NCBI RefSeq assembly: GCF_040362765.1
Contig: NZ_BAABWK010000001.1
Location: 1,155,501 to 1,219,500, forward strand
Direction: 5' to 3'
DNA length: 64,000 nt
Origin: Pyruvatibacter sp. HU-CL02332
GTDB taxonomy: Bacteria; Pseudomonadota; Alphaproteobacteria; CGMCC-115125
Part shown: positions 51,074 through 60,383 of the stretch, piece by piece
Layout of the letters: each line of letters starts with the position of its first letter
Numbering within the stretch: position 1 is the first letter of the stretch
The notes under the pieces: generated by a model
Databases searched by the model: none
What the model saw: the letters and a program-made list of their open reading frames with translations, nothing else
Told to the model about the DNA's origin: nothing
Position numbers and translations under genes: made by a program

Positions 51074-52264
51074 GTGTCCGCTTCCCCACATTTGCCAAAC
51101 CTCAAATACGACCTGCTGCTGGCAGGGGCGGGAATGGCAAATGCTTTGATCGTACGGGCCCTCAAAGTCTCTCACCCCGATTTGACAATTGGGATGGTGG
51201 ACCGGAACCCGCAGCCCGACCCCAGCCACACCTGGTCTTTCCACACCAGTGACATTTCTGACAGTGCACGCGCCTGGCTTGACCCGCTGATAGCCTATGA
51301 GTGGCATGGGCAGGATGTCCGTTTTCCCGGACATGCCCGCGCGCTGAAAACCGGCTACGCCAGCATCAGCGAAGAAAAACTCCGCAATCAGCTTGTACGA
51401 GACATGGAAGCAACGCCGATCCTCGAAGGCGAAGTTGCCTCTTTGGATGAGGAAGGCGTGACACTCAAGGGCGGACGCCGCATCGACGCCCACGCCGTCA
51501 TCGACGGACGTGGCCAGAAAGCGAACAATTCACTGACCATTCGATTCCAGAAATTCGTTGGCCAGGAACTGGAGCTTGAAGAGCCACACGGGCTGACCCG
51601 CCCCGTCATCATGGACGCCACGGTTCCACAGGAAGACGGCTACCGCTTCTTCTACCTGTTGCCCCACACACCGACCTCATTGTTGGTGGAGGACACCCGA
51701 TACTCCGACGGCGCTGAGTTGAACGACGACGTATTTCGCGATACCATTGAGGACTACGCCACCGGCAAAGGGTGGAGGATTAAGACAATCCTGCGCGAAG
51801 AGCGCGGTGTGCTCCCAATCGCCCTTGGTGGCAATTTTGATACTTTCTGGGAAGAGACCCCGAAGGGCACAGGCAGAAGCGGACTGGCCGCAGCCCTCTT
51901 TCACCCCGTGACCGGCTACTCGCTCCCGGACAATGTGCGTCTGGCGCAGGCGATTGCCGCTCTGCCACACATCACATCACAAACTGTCGCGCAGACAACC
52001 CACGCCCACGCCAAGGCCGCCTGGGACAAGCGCGGATTTTATCGCCTGCTGAACCGCATGCTGTTTGACGCCGCGCGCCCGCAGGATAGGTACAAGGTTC
52101 TGGAGCGCTTCTACCGCCTGCCCGAACCTCTCATCGCCCGGTTTTACGCTGGAACGACAACACTGCCTGACAAGGCCCGCATTCTCACAGGCAAGCCGCC
52201 CGTCCCCATCATGGCTGCGATGCGCTGCCTCAAGGAACCTAAGCCCGGAGTATCACAGACATGA
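51074..52264 (+). CDS. crtY: Lycopene beta-cyclase
   Basis: 396 residues from a GTG at 51074; no strong RBS, and no better in-frame start. An NAD(P)/FAD-type Rossmann motif LLLAGAGMANAL lies at 14-26. VDRNPQPDPSHTWSFHTSD, the family's DxNP...HTWSFH segment, follows, then INDGRGQKANN-like VIDGRGQ, FFYLLPHTPTSLLVEDT, and GYSLPDNVRLAQAI near residue 280. The enzyme forms both beta-rings of beta-carotene from lycopene, at the inner membrane. Its stop overlaps the crtI start (ATGA), so crtY-crtI-crtB form one operon that faces the crtE/crtW/crtZ operon. Confidence 0.93.
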   Translation: MSASPHLPNLKYDLLLAGAGMANALIVRALKVSHPDLTIGMVDRNPQPDPSHTWSFHTSDISDSARAWLDPLIAYEWHGQDVRFPGHARALKTGYASISEEKLRNQLVRDMEATPILEGEVASLDEEGVTLKGGRRIDAHAVIDGRGQKANNSLTIRFQKFVGQELELEEPHGLTRPVIMDATVPQEDGYRFFYLLPHTPTSLLVEDTRYSDGAELNDDVFRDTIEDYATGKGWRIKTILREERGVLPIALGGNFDTFWEETPKGTGRSGLAAALFHPVTGYSLPDNVRLAQAIAALPHITSQTVAQTTHAHAKAAWDKRGFYRLLNRMLFDAARPQDRYKVLERFYRLPEPLIARFYAGTTTLPDKARILTGKPPVPIMAAMRCLKEPKPGVSQT

Positions 52265-53775
52265 ATATCGCAACGCCTTCATCAAAGAAGGCCGTCGTTA
52301 TAGGTGCAGGATTCGGGGGCATTGCCCTCGCCATTCGTCTGCAGTCAGCAGGCTTTCAGACAACGCTGCTTGAAAAGCGCGACAAGCCCGGTGGACGAGC
52401 CTACGTCTATGAGGATCAGGGTTTTACGTTTGATGCAGGCCCCACGGTCATCACAGACCCATCCGCACTCGAGGAGTTGTTCGCACTCTCCGGCCGTAAG
52501 ATGGAAGACTATGTGACCCTTCTACCGGTTGACCCGCTCTACCGCCTGGAATGGGAAGACGGCACAAGCTTCAATTACACAAACGATTCCGACGAGCTGT
52601 TCCGTCAGATCAACAAGCTGAACCCCAAGGACGTGGACGGCTACAAGCGGTTTCTGGATTACTCCCGGGAGCTGATGGAAGAGGGCTACATCAAGCTGGG
52701 CCACGTGCCGTTCCTCAATTTCCGCTCCATGATCAAGGCCGCACCACAACTGGCCCGCCTGCAAGCCTGGCGCAGCGTGTACTCAAAGGTTTCAAGTTTC
52801 GTCGAAGATGAGCACCTGCGTCAGGCGTTCAGCTTCCACTCGCTGTTGGTCGGCGGCAATCCGTTTGAGACATCCGCCATCTATGCGTTGATCCACGCAC
52901 TGGAGCGTGAATGGGGCGTTTGGTTTGCCAAAGGCGGCACCGGCGCACTGGTGAGCGGCATGCTTGATCTGTTCAAGGATCTGGGCGGCGAGCTCTATCT
53001 AAACGCGGACGTTGCGGAGATCACCACATCCGGCACCAGGACAACCGGCGTGACCTTGAAAGACGGCACCCACTTTGTCGCCGACATGGTCGCCAGCAAT
53101 GCAGACGTGGTTCACACCTACGAAAAAATGCTTGGCCACACAGACCGCGGACGCAAGGAAGCTGCCCGCCTCAAGTCCAAACGCTTCTCCATGTCGCTCT
53201 TTGTCATCTATTTCGGCGCCAGCAAGCCTTACGAAGATATTCAGCATCACACCGTCATCTTCGGGCCGCGTTATCGCGAGCTGATCGGTGAAATCTTCAA
53301 GGGCAAGGAACTGGCCGACGACTTTTCCCTGTATCTCCATGCCCCAACGCGCACGGATCCGTCGCTGGCGCCAGAAGGGCATGGATGTTTCTACGTATTG
53401 TCACCCGTGCCGCATTTGGGACACGCCGACATCGACTGGGATGTGGAAGGCCCCAAATACCGCGACCGCATTCTGGGCTATCTCGACAAGCACTACATGC
53501 CCGGCCTGATGGACAATCTCGTCACGACACGTCACTTCACACCAAACGATTTCCGCGATGAGCTGAACTCCTACAATGGTTCCGCTTTCTCGCTGGAACC
53601 GGTACTGACCCAGTCAGCATGGTTCCGCAGCCACAACCGTGATGACAAGCTGCAAGGCATGTACATCGTCGGTGCAGGCACGCATCCAGGTGCCGGTATT
53701 CCAGGGGTTGTGGGGTCTGCCAAAGCAACCGCGCGTATCGTTCTGGAAGACTTCGACATGGAGCCTGTGGCCTAG
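52261..53775 (+). CDS. crtI: Phytoene desaturase
   Basis: 504 residues, the size of bacterial four-step CrtI. FAD-binding GAGFGG at 15-20 is followed by LLEKRDKPGGRAYVYEDQGFTFDAGPTVITDP, here noted by its G-G-R and DAGPT landmarks. Near the C-terminus is MYIVGAGTHPGAGIPGVVGS (about 460-480), the CrtI signature. It desaturates phytoene to lycopene at the membrane. The ATG overlaps the crtY stop. The next gene, crtB, begins 18 nt downstream. Confidence 0.96.
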   Translation: MNIATPSSKKAVVIGAGFGGIALAIRLQSAGFQTTLLEKRDKPGGRAYVYEDQGFTFDAGPTVITDPSALEELFALSGRKMEDYVTLLPVDPLYRLEWEDGTSFNYTNDSDELFRQINKLNPKDVDGYKRFLDYSRELMEEGYIKLGHVPFLNFRSMIKAAPQLARLQAWRSVYSKVSSFVEDEHLRQAFSFHSLLVGGNPFETSAIYALIHALEREWGVWFAKGGTGALVSGMLDLFKDLGGELYLNADVAEITTSGTRTTGVTLKDGTHFVADMVASNADVVHTYEKMLGHTDRGRKEAARLKSKRFSMSLFVIYFGASKPYEDIQHHTVIFGPRYRELIGEIFKGKELADDFSLYLHAPTRTDPSLAPEGHGCFYVLSPVPHLGHADIDWDVEGPKYRDRILGYLDKHYMPGLMDNLVTTRHFTPNDFRDELNSYNGSAFSLEPVLTQSAWFRSHNRDDKLQGMYIVGAGTHPGAGIPGVVGSAKATARIVLEDFDMEPVA

Positions 53776-53793
53776 CGCCAGGAAAACCAGACC

Positions 53794-54747
53794 ATGGATG
53801 ACGTCGTCGCCGAAGCCCGCACCACGATCCAGCAGGGCTCCAAGTCCTTTGCCGGCGCTGCCGCCCTGTTTGGGCGCGACATGCGCGAAAGCGCCTACAT
53901 GCTCTATGCATGGTGCCGCTACTGCGATGATGTAATCGACGGTCAGGAACTCGGTTTTGCGAAGGCCGAGGAAGACACGAGCGATCCCCACGCCCGCTTT
54001 GAGATGCTGTTGGAGCGCACCCGTGCCGCCTATCGCGGCGAGCCGGTGAATGATCCGGTATTCACGTCGTTCCAGCGCGTGGTGCAAAAGCATGATGTAC
54101 CAGAGCAATATCCACTGGATCTGCTGCGCGGCTTTCATATGGATGTGGCGGAACACACCTACGCCACCCCAGCAGACACATTGACCTATGGCTACTACGT
54201 GGCGGGGGCAGTGGGCGTCATGATGGCAATGGTCATGGGTGTGCGCGACGAGCATATTCTTGACCGTGCCTGCGACCTCGGCATCGGTTTTCAGCTCACC
54301 AATATTTCGCGCGACATCATTGATGACGCCCGCATTGAGCGCATCTATCTGCCAAAGAGCTGGCTGGAAGAAGAGGGCGTTGCCTATTCCACGGCGGCTA
54401 TTCTTGATCCAGACAACCGTCCTGCCATCGCCCGCGTCGCCCGCAGGCTGGTGATGGAAGCAGAGCCCTACTACGCATCATCCGTTTATGGCATTGCCCA
54501 TCTGCCGTTTCGCGCCGCATGGGCCATCGCCACGGCAAAACGCATCTATCGCCGTATCGGCATGGAGGTGCTGGCCAAGGGCGAACAGGCCTGGGACGAC
54601 CGTGCGGGAACCTCAACGCTACAGAAAATTGGCTATGTGTTCCTGGGATTGGGCGATGCAATCGTGTCGCGCTTTCGCAAATCGGCGACAGGCACCAACC
54701 GCACCGGGCTCTGGACCCGCGCTACGGATCTCGAGGCTGTTGACTAG
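53794..54747 (+). CDS. crtB: Phytoene synthase
   Basis: 317 residues. The first aspartate-rich motif is YCDDVIDGQE (D45, D46, D49) and the second is NISRDIIDDARIERIYLP (D about 175). FQLTNI and RRLVMEAEPYYASS are standard squalene/phytoene synthase segments. It joins two geranylgeranyl diphosphates into phytoene, supplied by crtE on the other strand. The stop overlaps the crtZ stop by 4 bp in a convergent arrangement. Confidence 0.95.
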   Translation: MDDVVAEARTTIQQGSKSFAGAAALFGRDMRESAYMLYAWCRYCDDVIDGQELGFAKAEEDTSDPHARFEMLLERTRAAYRGEPVNDPVFTSFQRVVQKHDVPEQYPLDLLRGFHMDVAEHTYATPADTLTYGYYVAGAVGVMMAMVMGVRDEHILDRACDLGIGFQLTNISRDIIDDARIERIYLPKSWLEEEGVAYSTAAILDPDNRPAIARVARRLVMEAEPYYASSVYGIAHLPFRAAWAIATAKRIYRRIGMEVLAKGEQAWDDRAGTSTLQKIGYVFLGLGDAIVSRFRKSATGTNRTGLWTRATDLEAVD

Positions 54748-55217
54748 GCAGCCTTCTTGCTCGCTCTAAGTTGCTCTCGGAGTTTGTCCGGGTCCGGTGC
54801 ATATACAAATCCGAACGACACACATCCCTCCCGCGTATGCACCGCATGATGAAGATGGTGACTTTCCACCAGCCGCCCTAGATAGCCACCCTTGGGGTGG
54901 TATCTGAAAGGCCAGCGTTGATGCACCAGCCCATCATGGGCCAGATAATACAGCACGCCATAGGCAGTGATACCGGCAGCCACCCACCAAAGCGGCAACC
55001 ACAGATAGGTACCCGCCAGGAAAAGCAGGATCGAGAACCCGGCAAAGACGAGCGAATACAAATCGTTCTTCTCAAACCATCCGTTGCGGGCACGGTGATG
55101 GCTTTCGTGCCACGCCCAGCCCCAGCCATGCATGATGTTCTTATGTGCCCACCAGGCAAACAGCTCCATAGCTGCAATGGTGCCAAGCACAATTGCCAGA
55201 GGGCCAAACATACTCAT
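54744..55217 (-). CDS. crtZ: Beta-carotene 3-hydroxylase (fatty acid hydroxylase superfamily)
   Basis: 157 residues, the usual CrtZ size. Di-iron histidine motifs: HKNIMH (25-30), HESHH (37-41), then HDGLVHQRW near 97 and ESHHLHHAVH near 120. Three to four membrane helices. It adds 3-hydroxyl groups to beta-ionone rings, giving zeaxanthin from beta-carotene or astaxanthin from canthaxanthin. The ATG overlaps the crtW stop as ATGA. Confidence 0.94.
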   Translation of the reverse strand: MSMFGPLAIVLGTIAAMELFAWWAHKNIMHGWGWAWHESHHRARNGWFEKNDLYSLVFAGFSILLFLAGTYLWLPLWWVAAGITAYGVLYYLAHDGLVHQRWPFRYHPKGGYLGRLVESHHLHHAVHTREGCVSFGFVYAPDPDKLREQLRASKKAA

Positions 55218-56002
55218 GCTGCGCGAGCCTCCCCGTTATGAGCCACAAGCGACACCCGGCGAACCGCAGGTAGACGCCACCATGGTTCGTTTGGATGATG
55301 GTGGTGCTCGAGATGGTAGCCGAAGTGAAAACAGGTCAACAGCGACAACACCGGCGGCAGATCAACGCTGCGGGCCCGATGGTCATCTTCAAACGGTTCG
55401 CCCGCAATCGGGCGGTGCGGCTGATAGGTACCAAAATAGAAAAGCTGCAAAGACGACAGCAGCGCGGGCAGCGCCCAGAACACCAGCAGATTGACAATCG
55501 GCGCCCCGATCACGAACACATAGACCGCAAGAATGGCCGTGAGAATGCCAAACTCCTTCAGCCCGAAATAGTATCGAAAGAAGCCGTAGTACCAGGCCAC
55601 AAAGCTGTTGGGATTTTCAAAATTGTAGTCGGGATCATCGGCAGTCCCCGGCCTTGCGTGATGCCGCATATGTTCCCTGGCCAGGGCCTCAAACGAGAAC
55701 CCCGCGTAGATCAGCAGGCAGAACCTCGCTATGCCACGGTTCAGCCCCGGTCGGAACGGCGCTATGGACCCGTGCATACCGTCATGGGCAACAATGAAAA
55801 GCCCGACCGACAGCACGGTCTCGGTTGCCACTAACACGGGTGCCAGCCATACCCACACGCCGGAAAGCGGCAAAATGAATACGGCCGCAACGTGCACTAC
55901 GAGCCAGGGCACAATGACTACGGCAGACACAGCAAGACCCATCACCGTCTGCCGGTTTCGCGATAGCTTGGGCAGCCGCCCGTCACGGAGCGGATTCGTC
56001 AT
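55214..56002 (-). CDS. crtW: Beta-carotene 4-ketolase
   Basis: 262 residues from the ATG at 56002, overlapping the ABC permease stop as ATGA; the longer frame to 56080 is rejected. Histidine motifs of the membrane di-iron desaturase fold: HDGMH (73-77), HMRHH (111-115) with HHARPGTADDPDYNF, and HLEHHHHP (230-237). The trio with FGTYQPHRP and the ending CFHFGYHLEHH...NEPWWRLP is characteristic of CrtW rather than fatty-acid desaturases. It adds 4-keto groups to beta-rings. With crtZ it allows astaxanthin-type products. Confidence 0.93.
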   Translation of the reverse strand: MTNPLRDGRLPKLSRNRQTVMGLAVSAVVIVPWLVVHVAAVFILPLSGVWVWLAPVLVATETVLSVGLFIVAHDGMHGSIAPFRPGLNRGIARFCLLIYAGFSFEALAREHMRHHARPGTADDPDYNFENPNSFVAWYYGFFRYYFGLKEFGILTAILAVYVFVIGAPIVNLLVFWALPALLSSLQLFYFGTYQPHRPIAGEPFEDDHRARSVDLPPVLSLLTCFHFGYHLEHHHHPNEPWWRLPAVRRVSLVAHNGEARAA

Positions 56003-57108
56003 GCAGCGCGCTCCTTCACCCGGGTAGCGATCCACGAAAACAACAAAGCCACCAACGAGAACCCGGCAAGCAGCATCCATGTGCGCTCAAGGTCCGGGGC
56101 GGCAACATCCCTGAACAGGACTGCCTGATAGGCGTCAATGACCCAGCCTGTCGGGGTCATTGCGCCAAGGTCCTGTATCCACTCTGGCATCATATAGCGC
56201 GGCACCATGGACCCGCCCACCGCTGACATAACCAGCACAATGGCGTTGCCCGTCGCAAGCGCCTGTGCCCGCGTGGCAGCAACAGACACAATCGCCATGG
56301 CAAGCCCGGCAGCTGATGTCGCTGCAAGAAGCGTCGTCACCGCAAAAGTCCCAAACGCATCCCAGACCATGACTTCATAGCCAAGCCAGGCAACCGCGAA
56401 AACCACAATCGCCTGCATGGCCCCCTGCCCGGTCAAGAACAGGTATTTGCCAGCAACCAGGGCTCCGGCGCCACCACGTGTGAGCATCAGGCGATCGACA
56501 ATACCGCTCGCGCGGTCCTCGATCATGCCCACCGCCCCCTGAAGCGCGGCAAAGAACAGAAACATGATGGTAATGGCCCCGGCATAGTAGGTGACAGCAG
56601 GGTCACGCTCCCCCTCCGCCGCCGCCTGGATGTCAACGACCGGAGGTGACACAGACCCTGGCACCGCGTCACCCAGTGCCCGCTGCACAGCTGCAGCGGC
56701 CAACGCGCCGGCGATTGGTTTGGCATCGTCCGCCAGAACAACGACGGGAGGTGCGCCCGGTTCCCGTGGACCTGGCACTAAGACAGGTCCCACCACAACA
56801 ATTGCCGCATCTGCTTGGCCGGACAGCACCATGTCGCGCGCCGTCGCCCGCGACATGCCGTCTGCTGGTGCGCCGCCCTGTGCAAAACGTAGCTCTGCGT
56901 CGCTTGAAAGAGCACCCCCGATGGCTGTGCCCTGTTCGGACTGCGTGGTATCGGCGAACACCACCTTGATCTCAAGTCCGTCGCCTTGCGTGCCTGAAAA
57001 CACCGCAGCAAAAATCACAAAAATGAGCGCAGGCAGGACGAACGCCATGATGAGAGCACCGCGATCTCTCAACAACCCGATGAGGCTGGTGTATGCGATG
57101 ACGAACAC
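55999..57108 (-). CDS. ABC-2 type transporter permease in the carotenoid operon
   Basis: 369 residues. The GTG start at 57108 shares one base with the ATPase stop (TAGTG) and its own stop overlaps crtW. One N-terminal membrane helix (about 10-36) is followed by an extracytoplasmic domain at about 40-170 with acidic and glycine-rich stretches, then five helices (about 185-210, 225-250, 255-285, 295-315, 340-362). The segment VGMIEDRASGIVDRLMLTRGGAGALVAGK, here abbreviated, is the coupling-helix region of ABC-2 exporters. The substrate is unknown. Its fixed place between crtE and crtW suggests export of, or envelope remodelling for, a carotenoid-type product. Confidence 0.85.
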   Translation of the reverse strand: MFVIAYTSLIGLLRDRGALIMAFVLPALIFVIFAAVFSGTQGDGLEIKVVFADTTQSEQGTAIGGALSSDAELRFAQGGAPADGMSRATARDMVLSGQADAAIVVVGPVLVPGPREPGAPPVVVLADDAKPIAGALAAAAVQRALGDAVPGSVSPPVVDIQAAAEGERDPAVTYYAGAITIMFLFFAALQGAVGMIEDRASGIVDRLMLTRGGAGALVAGKYLFLTGQGAMQAIVVFAVAWLGYEVMVWDAFGTFAVTTLLAATSAAGLAMAIVSVAATRAQALATGNAIVLVMSAVGGSMVPRYMMPEWIQDLGAMTPTGWVIDAYQAVLFRDVAAPDLERTWMLLAGFSLVALLFSWIATRVKERAA

Positions 57109-58052
57109 TATGCCACCTCACTTTCACCAGTCAGGTCCGCATACAGGCTATCAAGCCCCGGCTGGCGCACTCGCATTTCGCGAAGTCTGGCACCGGCTGC
57201 AGACAATTCCGCCGTCAATTGATCAACACTCGGTCCCGTCGAAGACATCCGTCCGCGCCAATGGCGTCCTTCTTCCAACGACTTGAAACCGTGACGGAGC
57301 AGAAGCGCTTCAGCTTTGCTCTGCGCTGGTTCCCCTAGCAAAAGGACCAGCTCCTGATCATCACCAAAGCGCGCGGCAACCAACGCATCCGGGGCCCCGG
57401 ATTCAACGATACGCCCCTCAATGATGATACCCACAGTGCTGGCAACAGACGCTGCCTGATCAAGATCGTGAGTTGTAATAAGAACGGACATACCGCTCTC
57501 TGCCAGGGAGCGCAGGACGGCATTGATGCTGTTACGCGCATCAAGGTCAACACCCACAGTCGGTTCATCCAGCACAAGAAGTTTAGGTGAGTGCAGCAAA
57601 GCTGACGCAATATTTGCCCGTCGTTTGTAGCCGCCCGACAGAGTCTCGACACGCTGGTCAAGGCGGTCTTGCAATCCTGTTGACGTTACCGCGTGATCAA
57701 TCATTGCAGTCAGACGCACGCCTCGAACACCAGCAAGCCGCCCGAACACCGACAGATTCTCCGCAACTGTCATGTAGGGGTAAAGTGCAATGTCCTGTGG
57801 AACGAGTCCGATGCATCCACGGGCAGCCCTTGATCTGGCAGGGTTGCGTCCATCCACCAAAACGGTGCCGCCGTTTGGCCTGAGCCGCCCACAAAGCGTC
57901 CGGATGAGCGTGGACTTTCCTGCACCATTGGGGCCCAGCAAAGCGAACACATCGCCGGATCGGACCATAAGACCAATCTTGTTCAGGGCAACACGCTCAC
58001 CATAGCGATAGGAGACGTTGTCGATTTCAAGAACGGGGACAGGTTTGGTCAC
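57108..58052 (-). CDS. ABC transporter ATP-binding protein in the carotenoid operon
   Basis: 314 residues from the GTG at 58052 (AGGC 6 nt upstream), 10 nt after the crtE stop; the longer frame to 58154 would lie inside crtE. Walker A GPNGAGKS (40-47), Q-loop VPQDIALYPYMT, signature LSGGYKRR, Walker B LLVLDEPTVGVD and the H-loop TTHDLDQA are all intact. After about residue 230 it carries a 70-residue C-terminal extension of the type found in ABC-2 drug/lipid exporters (DrrA/NatA-like). It pairs with the permease next to it. Confidence 0.9.
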   Translation of the reverse strand: MTKPVPVLEIDNVSYRYGERVALNKIGLMVRSGDVFALLGPNGAGKSTLIRTLCGRLRPNGGTVLVDGRNPARSRAARGCIGLVPQDIALYPYMTVAENLSVFGRLAGVRGVRLTAMIDHAVTSTGLQDRLDQRVETLSGGYKRRANIASALLHSPKLLVLDEPTVGVDLDARNSINAVLRSLAESGMSVLITTHDLDQAASVASTVGIIIEGRIVESGAPDALVAARFGDDQELVLLLGEPAQSKAEALLLRHGFKSLEEGRHWRGRMSSTGPSVDQLTAELSAAGARLREMRVRQPGLDSLYADLTGESEVA

Positions 58053-58062
58053 GAGATGCCTG

Positions 58063-59037
58063 TTACGTCTTGAGCGCTGCATCGAAGACGAAACCGCACA
58101 GGTGCCGCATATCCGGGGACGGCCCGACACCTGCCTCAAACGCTTCAAGCGCATGGTCTATGTGATGGCGTACCGCCGCGCGAGCGGCTTCCATACCTTC
58201 AACGCGAGCAAGCGTCGGTTTGCCACCATCCTGATCTTTGTCTTTTCCTGTACCAGCAACCGAGGTCACATCCACATCAAGGATGTCGTCAAGGGTCTGA
58301 AAGGCGAGGCCAAGATGATTGCCAAAGTCATCCAGATGCTTCAACTGATCGTCCATGTTGGCTGCATCACCGGTGAGCGCACCCGCTTGCGCTGCAAGTG
58401 AGAACAATGCACCGGTCTTGCGACGGTTGACAGTTTCAATGTCTGCAGGACTGGCACCCGCCGCACCGTTGACGTCATATTCCTGCCCACCGGCAAGCCC
58501 CTCTGGTCCTATCGCCTGCGTGAAAAGTGTCGCCATCCAGGTGCGGTGCTCCGCATCAATGCCGGAAAGGCCTGCAACAATCCCGTAGGCCTGGTTCATA
58601 ACCGATATGGCCGCCAGAATGCCCGTTGCATCACCATAGACACGATGTGTGGTCGCCCGACCGCGACGCAGTTCGGCATTGTCCATTGCGGGGAGATCAT
58701 CAATCACCAACGAGGCAGCGTGAACCATTTCGACGGCACACCCTGCATCAAGCGCGGCGGCTTCGTTCCCGCCGCATTGGCGTGCCACCAGCCCGGTGAT
58801 CACCGGGCGCAAACGCTTGCCAGGAGACAAGACGCTGTAGCGCATCGCAGCATGAAGCTGCGACGGCGCACGATCTTCTGGCGGCAACAGGTCCGCCAGT
58901 CTCGTTTCAATTCTCTCTCGAAATGCTGCGATCATTGCAAGCGTAGCGTCCAAGTCGTCTACTGACGCAGAACCTGCTTCATCAGCCAGACCGAGATGTG
59001 ACGTTGCAATCGACAAAGACGCAGCAGCTCCTGGCAC
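58063..59037 (-). CDS. crtE: Geranylgeranyl diphosphate synthase
   Basis: 324 residues from the GTG at 59037, with GGAG 7 nt upstream. The first aspartate-rich motif DDLPAMD (113-119) is of the DDx4D type and the second is DDILD (250-254) in AFQTLDDILDVD; GKRLRP (73-78) and GGQEYD (183-188) are also present. It condenses isopentenyl units to C20 geranylgeranyl diphosphate, the crtB substrate, in the cytosol. It is the first gene of the operon crtE-ABC ATPase-ABC permease-crtW-crtZ, all overlapping or within 10 nt. The residues before the first motif suit a C15/C20 product, so farnesyl diphosphate synthase is the main alternative. Confidence 0.9.
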   Translation of the reverse strand: MPGAAASLSIATSHLGLADEAGSASVDDLDATLAMIAAFRERIETRLADLLPPEDRAPSQLHAAMRYSVLSPGKRLRPVITGLVARQCGGNEAAALDAGCAVEMVHAASLVIDDLPAMDNAELRRGRATTHRVYGDATGILAAISVMNQAYGIVAGLSGIDAEHRTWMATLFTQAIGPEGLAGGQEYDVNGAAGASPADIETVNRRKTGALFSLAAQAGALTGDAANMDDQLKHLDDFGNHLGLAFQTLDDILDVDVTSVAGTGKDKDQDGGKPTLARVEGMEAARAAVRHHIDHALEAFEAGVGPSPDMRHLCGFVFDAALKT

Positions 59038-59059
59038 GTGACCGCTCCAAACAAATCCG

Positions 59060-59080
59060 AACCTGGAAAAATCGCAGGTT
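59060..59080. promoter_or_regulatory. Inverted repeat upstream of crtE
   Basis: AACCTG, 9-nt loop, CAGGTT: 6-bp perfect arms, about 23 nt upstream of the crtE GTG. It lies where a repressor of the crtE operon would act. Position-based inference only. Confidence 0.35.
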
Positions 59081-59179
59081 TCCTACCCATCCATTATGTA
59101 CGACCTGGATAGGAGATCGGATTGCAGCACTGAGACCAGGATAGGCCACGCCGGGCGGTCACCCACGAGTGTGACACGC

Positions 59180-59210
59180 AAAAACGGGCCTGTCTTGGTA
59201 AACAGACCCG
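59180..59210 (-). terminator. Rho-independent terminator after the acyl-CoA dehydrogenase gene
   Basis: CGGGTCTGT (minus strand) pairs with ACAGGCCCG across an 8-nt loop, 9 bp with one mismatch, followed by a T5 run (A5 at 59180-59184 on +). It starts about 27 nt after the stop at 59237 and separates this gene from crtE. Confidence 0.75.
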
Positions 59211-59236
59211 CTCATACACACATCCCAGGTGCGGCT

Positions 59237-60364
59237 TTAAAACATCAAGTCCGCGAGCTTTTTGCGCTGATAGGCAGCGTCACCATGCTGGCTGTCACCC
59301 CAAAAGGCGCGGCGGCGATAAAGCTGGGCGTCACAGTCATAAGTGAAACCAAACCCACCATGGAACTGAATGGCCCGGTCCGCGGCAAAACTCATGGCAG
59401 TCGCCGCCTGTGCCTTGGCCATGCGGGTAGCGATTTCGCCCTCGCCCTGCTCCGAGAAACTGTGCGCTGCCGCATAAACATGGCTGCGGGCCTGCTCATA
59501 GGCGATCAACGCATCCACTGCGGGATGCTTCAGAGCCTGATAGGAGCCGATGAGCTTGCCGAACTGTTTGCGGGTTTTGAGATAATCGACCGTGTAGTCG
59601 ATGCAGCTGGCGGTGCCGCCACACATCTCAGCGGCCACCAACAGGCTCGTCACTAGGTCGATATGCGCCAGTGTCTGCACCGCGGTAGCGCCACTCAGCA
59701 GCTGGTCCGCCGATACGCGAACGCCATCAAGTGTGACTTTGTAAGAGCGGCGCGTCTCATCAATGACAACTTCCCGCGTCAGTGCATCAGCACCCAACGC
59801 GTCCTTCGCCACAATGACCAAAGCAGGCGCGCCATCAAGGGAAACAGACACCAGCAACCACGCAGCAGCCGCAGCATCAGCCACAAGTACCTTGGTGCCC
59901 GACAAAAGGAGCTCATCGCCGTCACGTGTTGCTGTGCAGGCTGCTTTGGTGAGATCCCAATCGCCTGAACCTTCCACGAGAGCAACAGCTGCCGGCGTAC
60001 CCGCGCACAGGTCCGGCAACAGCGTATTCTTCTGGGCGTCCGTCCCGCCATGCAGCAAGCCTTGGGCCGCGATGGTTGTTGAGAGGAACGGGCCACCCAT
60101 CAGTGCCCGGCCCATCTGTTCAACCACCGGCACCACTTCTGCGAGGCTCAGACCCACGCCGCCAAACTCTTCCGGCACCGCAATGGCGAGCCAGCCAAGC
60201 TCCGACAACTCGTTCCACACAGCCGGGTCATGACCGGTTTCGTCATCGATCAATGAGCGCACTTTGTCGACGGGCGATTTTTCGCGGCAGAAGCGCTGGG
60301 CAACCTCCAGAAGTTCCGCCTGTTCATCGGAAAACCCGATGGATCCATTGTTGCTGAATGTCAT
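59237..60364 (-). CDS. Acyl-CoA dehydrogenase family protein (smaller partner)
   Basis: 375 residues. N-terminal helical domain (FSDEQAELLEVAQRFCREKSP), flat beta domain (AVALVEGSGDWDLTKAACT), and C-terminal helices with TRKQFGKLIGSYQALKHPAVD and HGGFGFTYDCDAQLYRRR, a family landmark. It removes hydrogens at C2-C3 of an acyl-CoA, passing electrons to ETF. Paired acyl-CoA dehydrogenase genes such as this one and its upstream neighbour often form heteromers in sterol or branched-acid degradation. It sits 19 nt after the larger partner, with a terminator downstream. Confidence 0.88.
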   Translation of the reverse strand: MTFSNNGSIGFSDEQAELLEVAQRFCREKSPVDKVRSLIDDETGHDPAVWNELSELGWLAIAVPEEFGGVGLSLAEVVPVVEQMGRALMGGPFLSTTIAAQGLLHGGTDAQKNTLLPDLCAGTPAAVALVEGSGDWDLTKAACTATRDGDELLLSGTKVLVADAAAAAWLLVSVSLDGAPALVIVAKDALGADALTREVVIDETRRSYKVTLDGVRVSADQLLSGATAVQTLAHIDLVTSLLVAAEMCGGTASCIDYTVDYLKTRKQFGKLIGSYQALKHPAVDALIAYEQARSHVYAAAHSFSEQGEGEIATRMAKAQAATAMSFAADRAIQFHGGFGFTYDCDAQLYRRRAFWGDSQHGDAAYQRKKLADLMF

Positions 60365-60383
60365 TTTCTAGAACCTGCGCTTC

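Noticed and set aside
55214-56080. crtW read as a fatty-acid desaturase with a longer N-terminus
   Set aside because: Histidine boxes and the C-terminal WWRLP ending fit ketolases, the gene lies between crt genes, and the added 26 residues fall inside the upstream permease gene.
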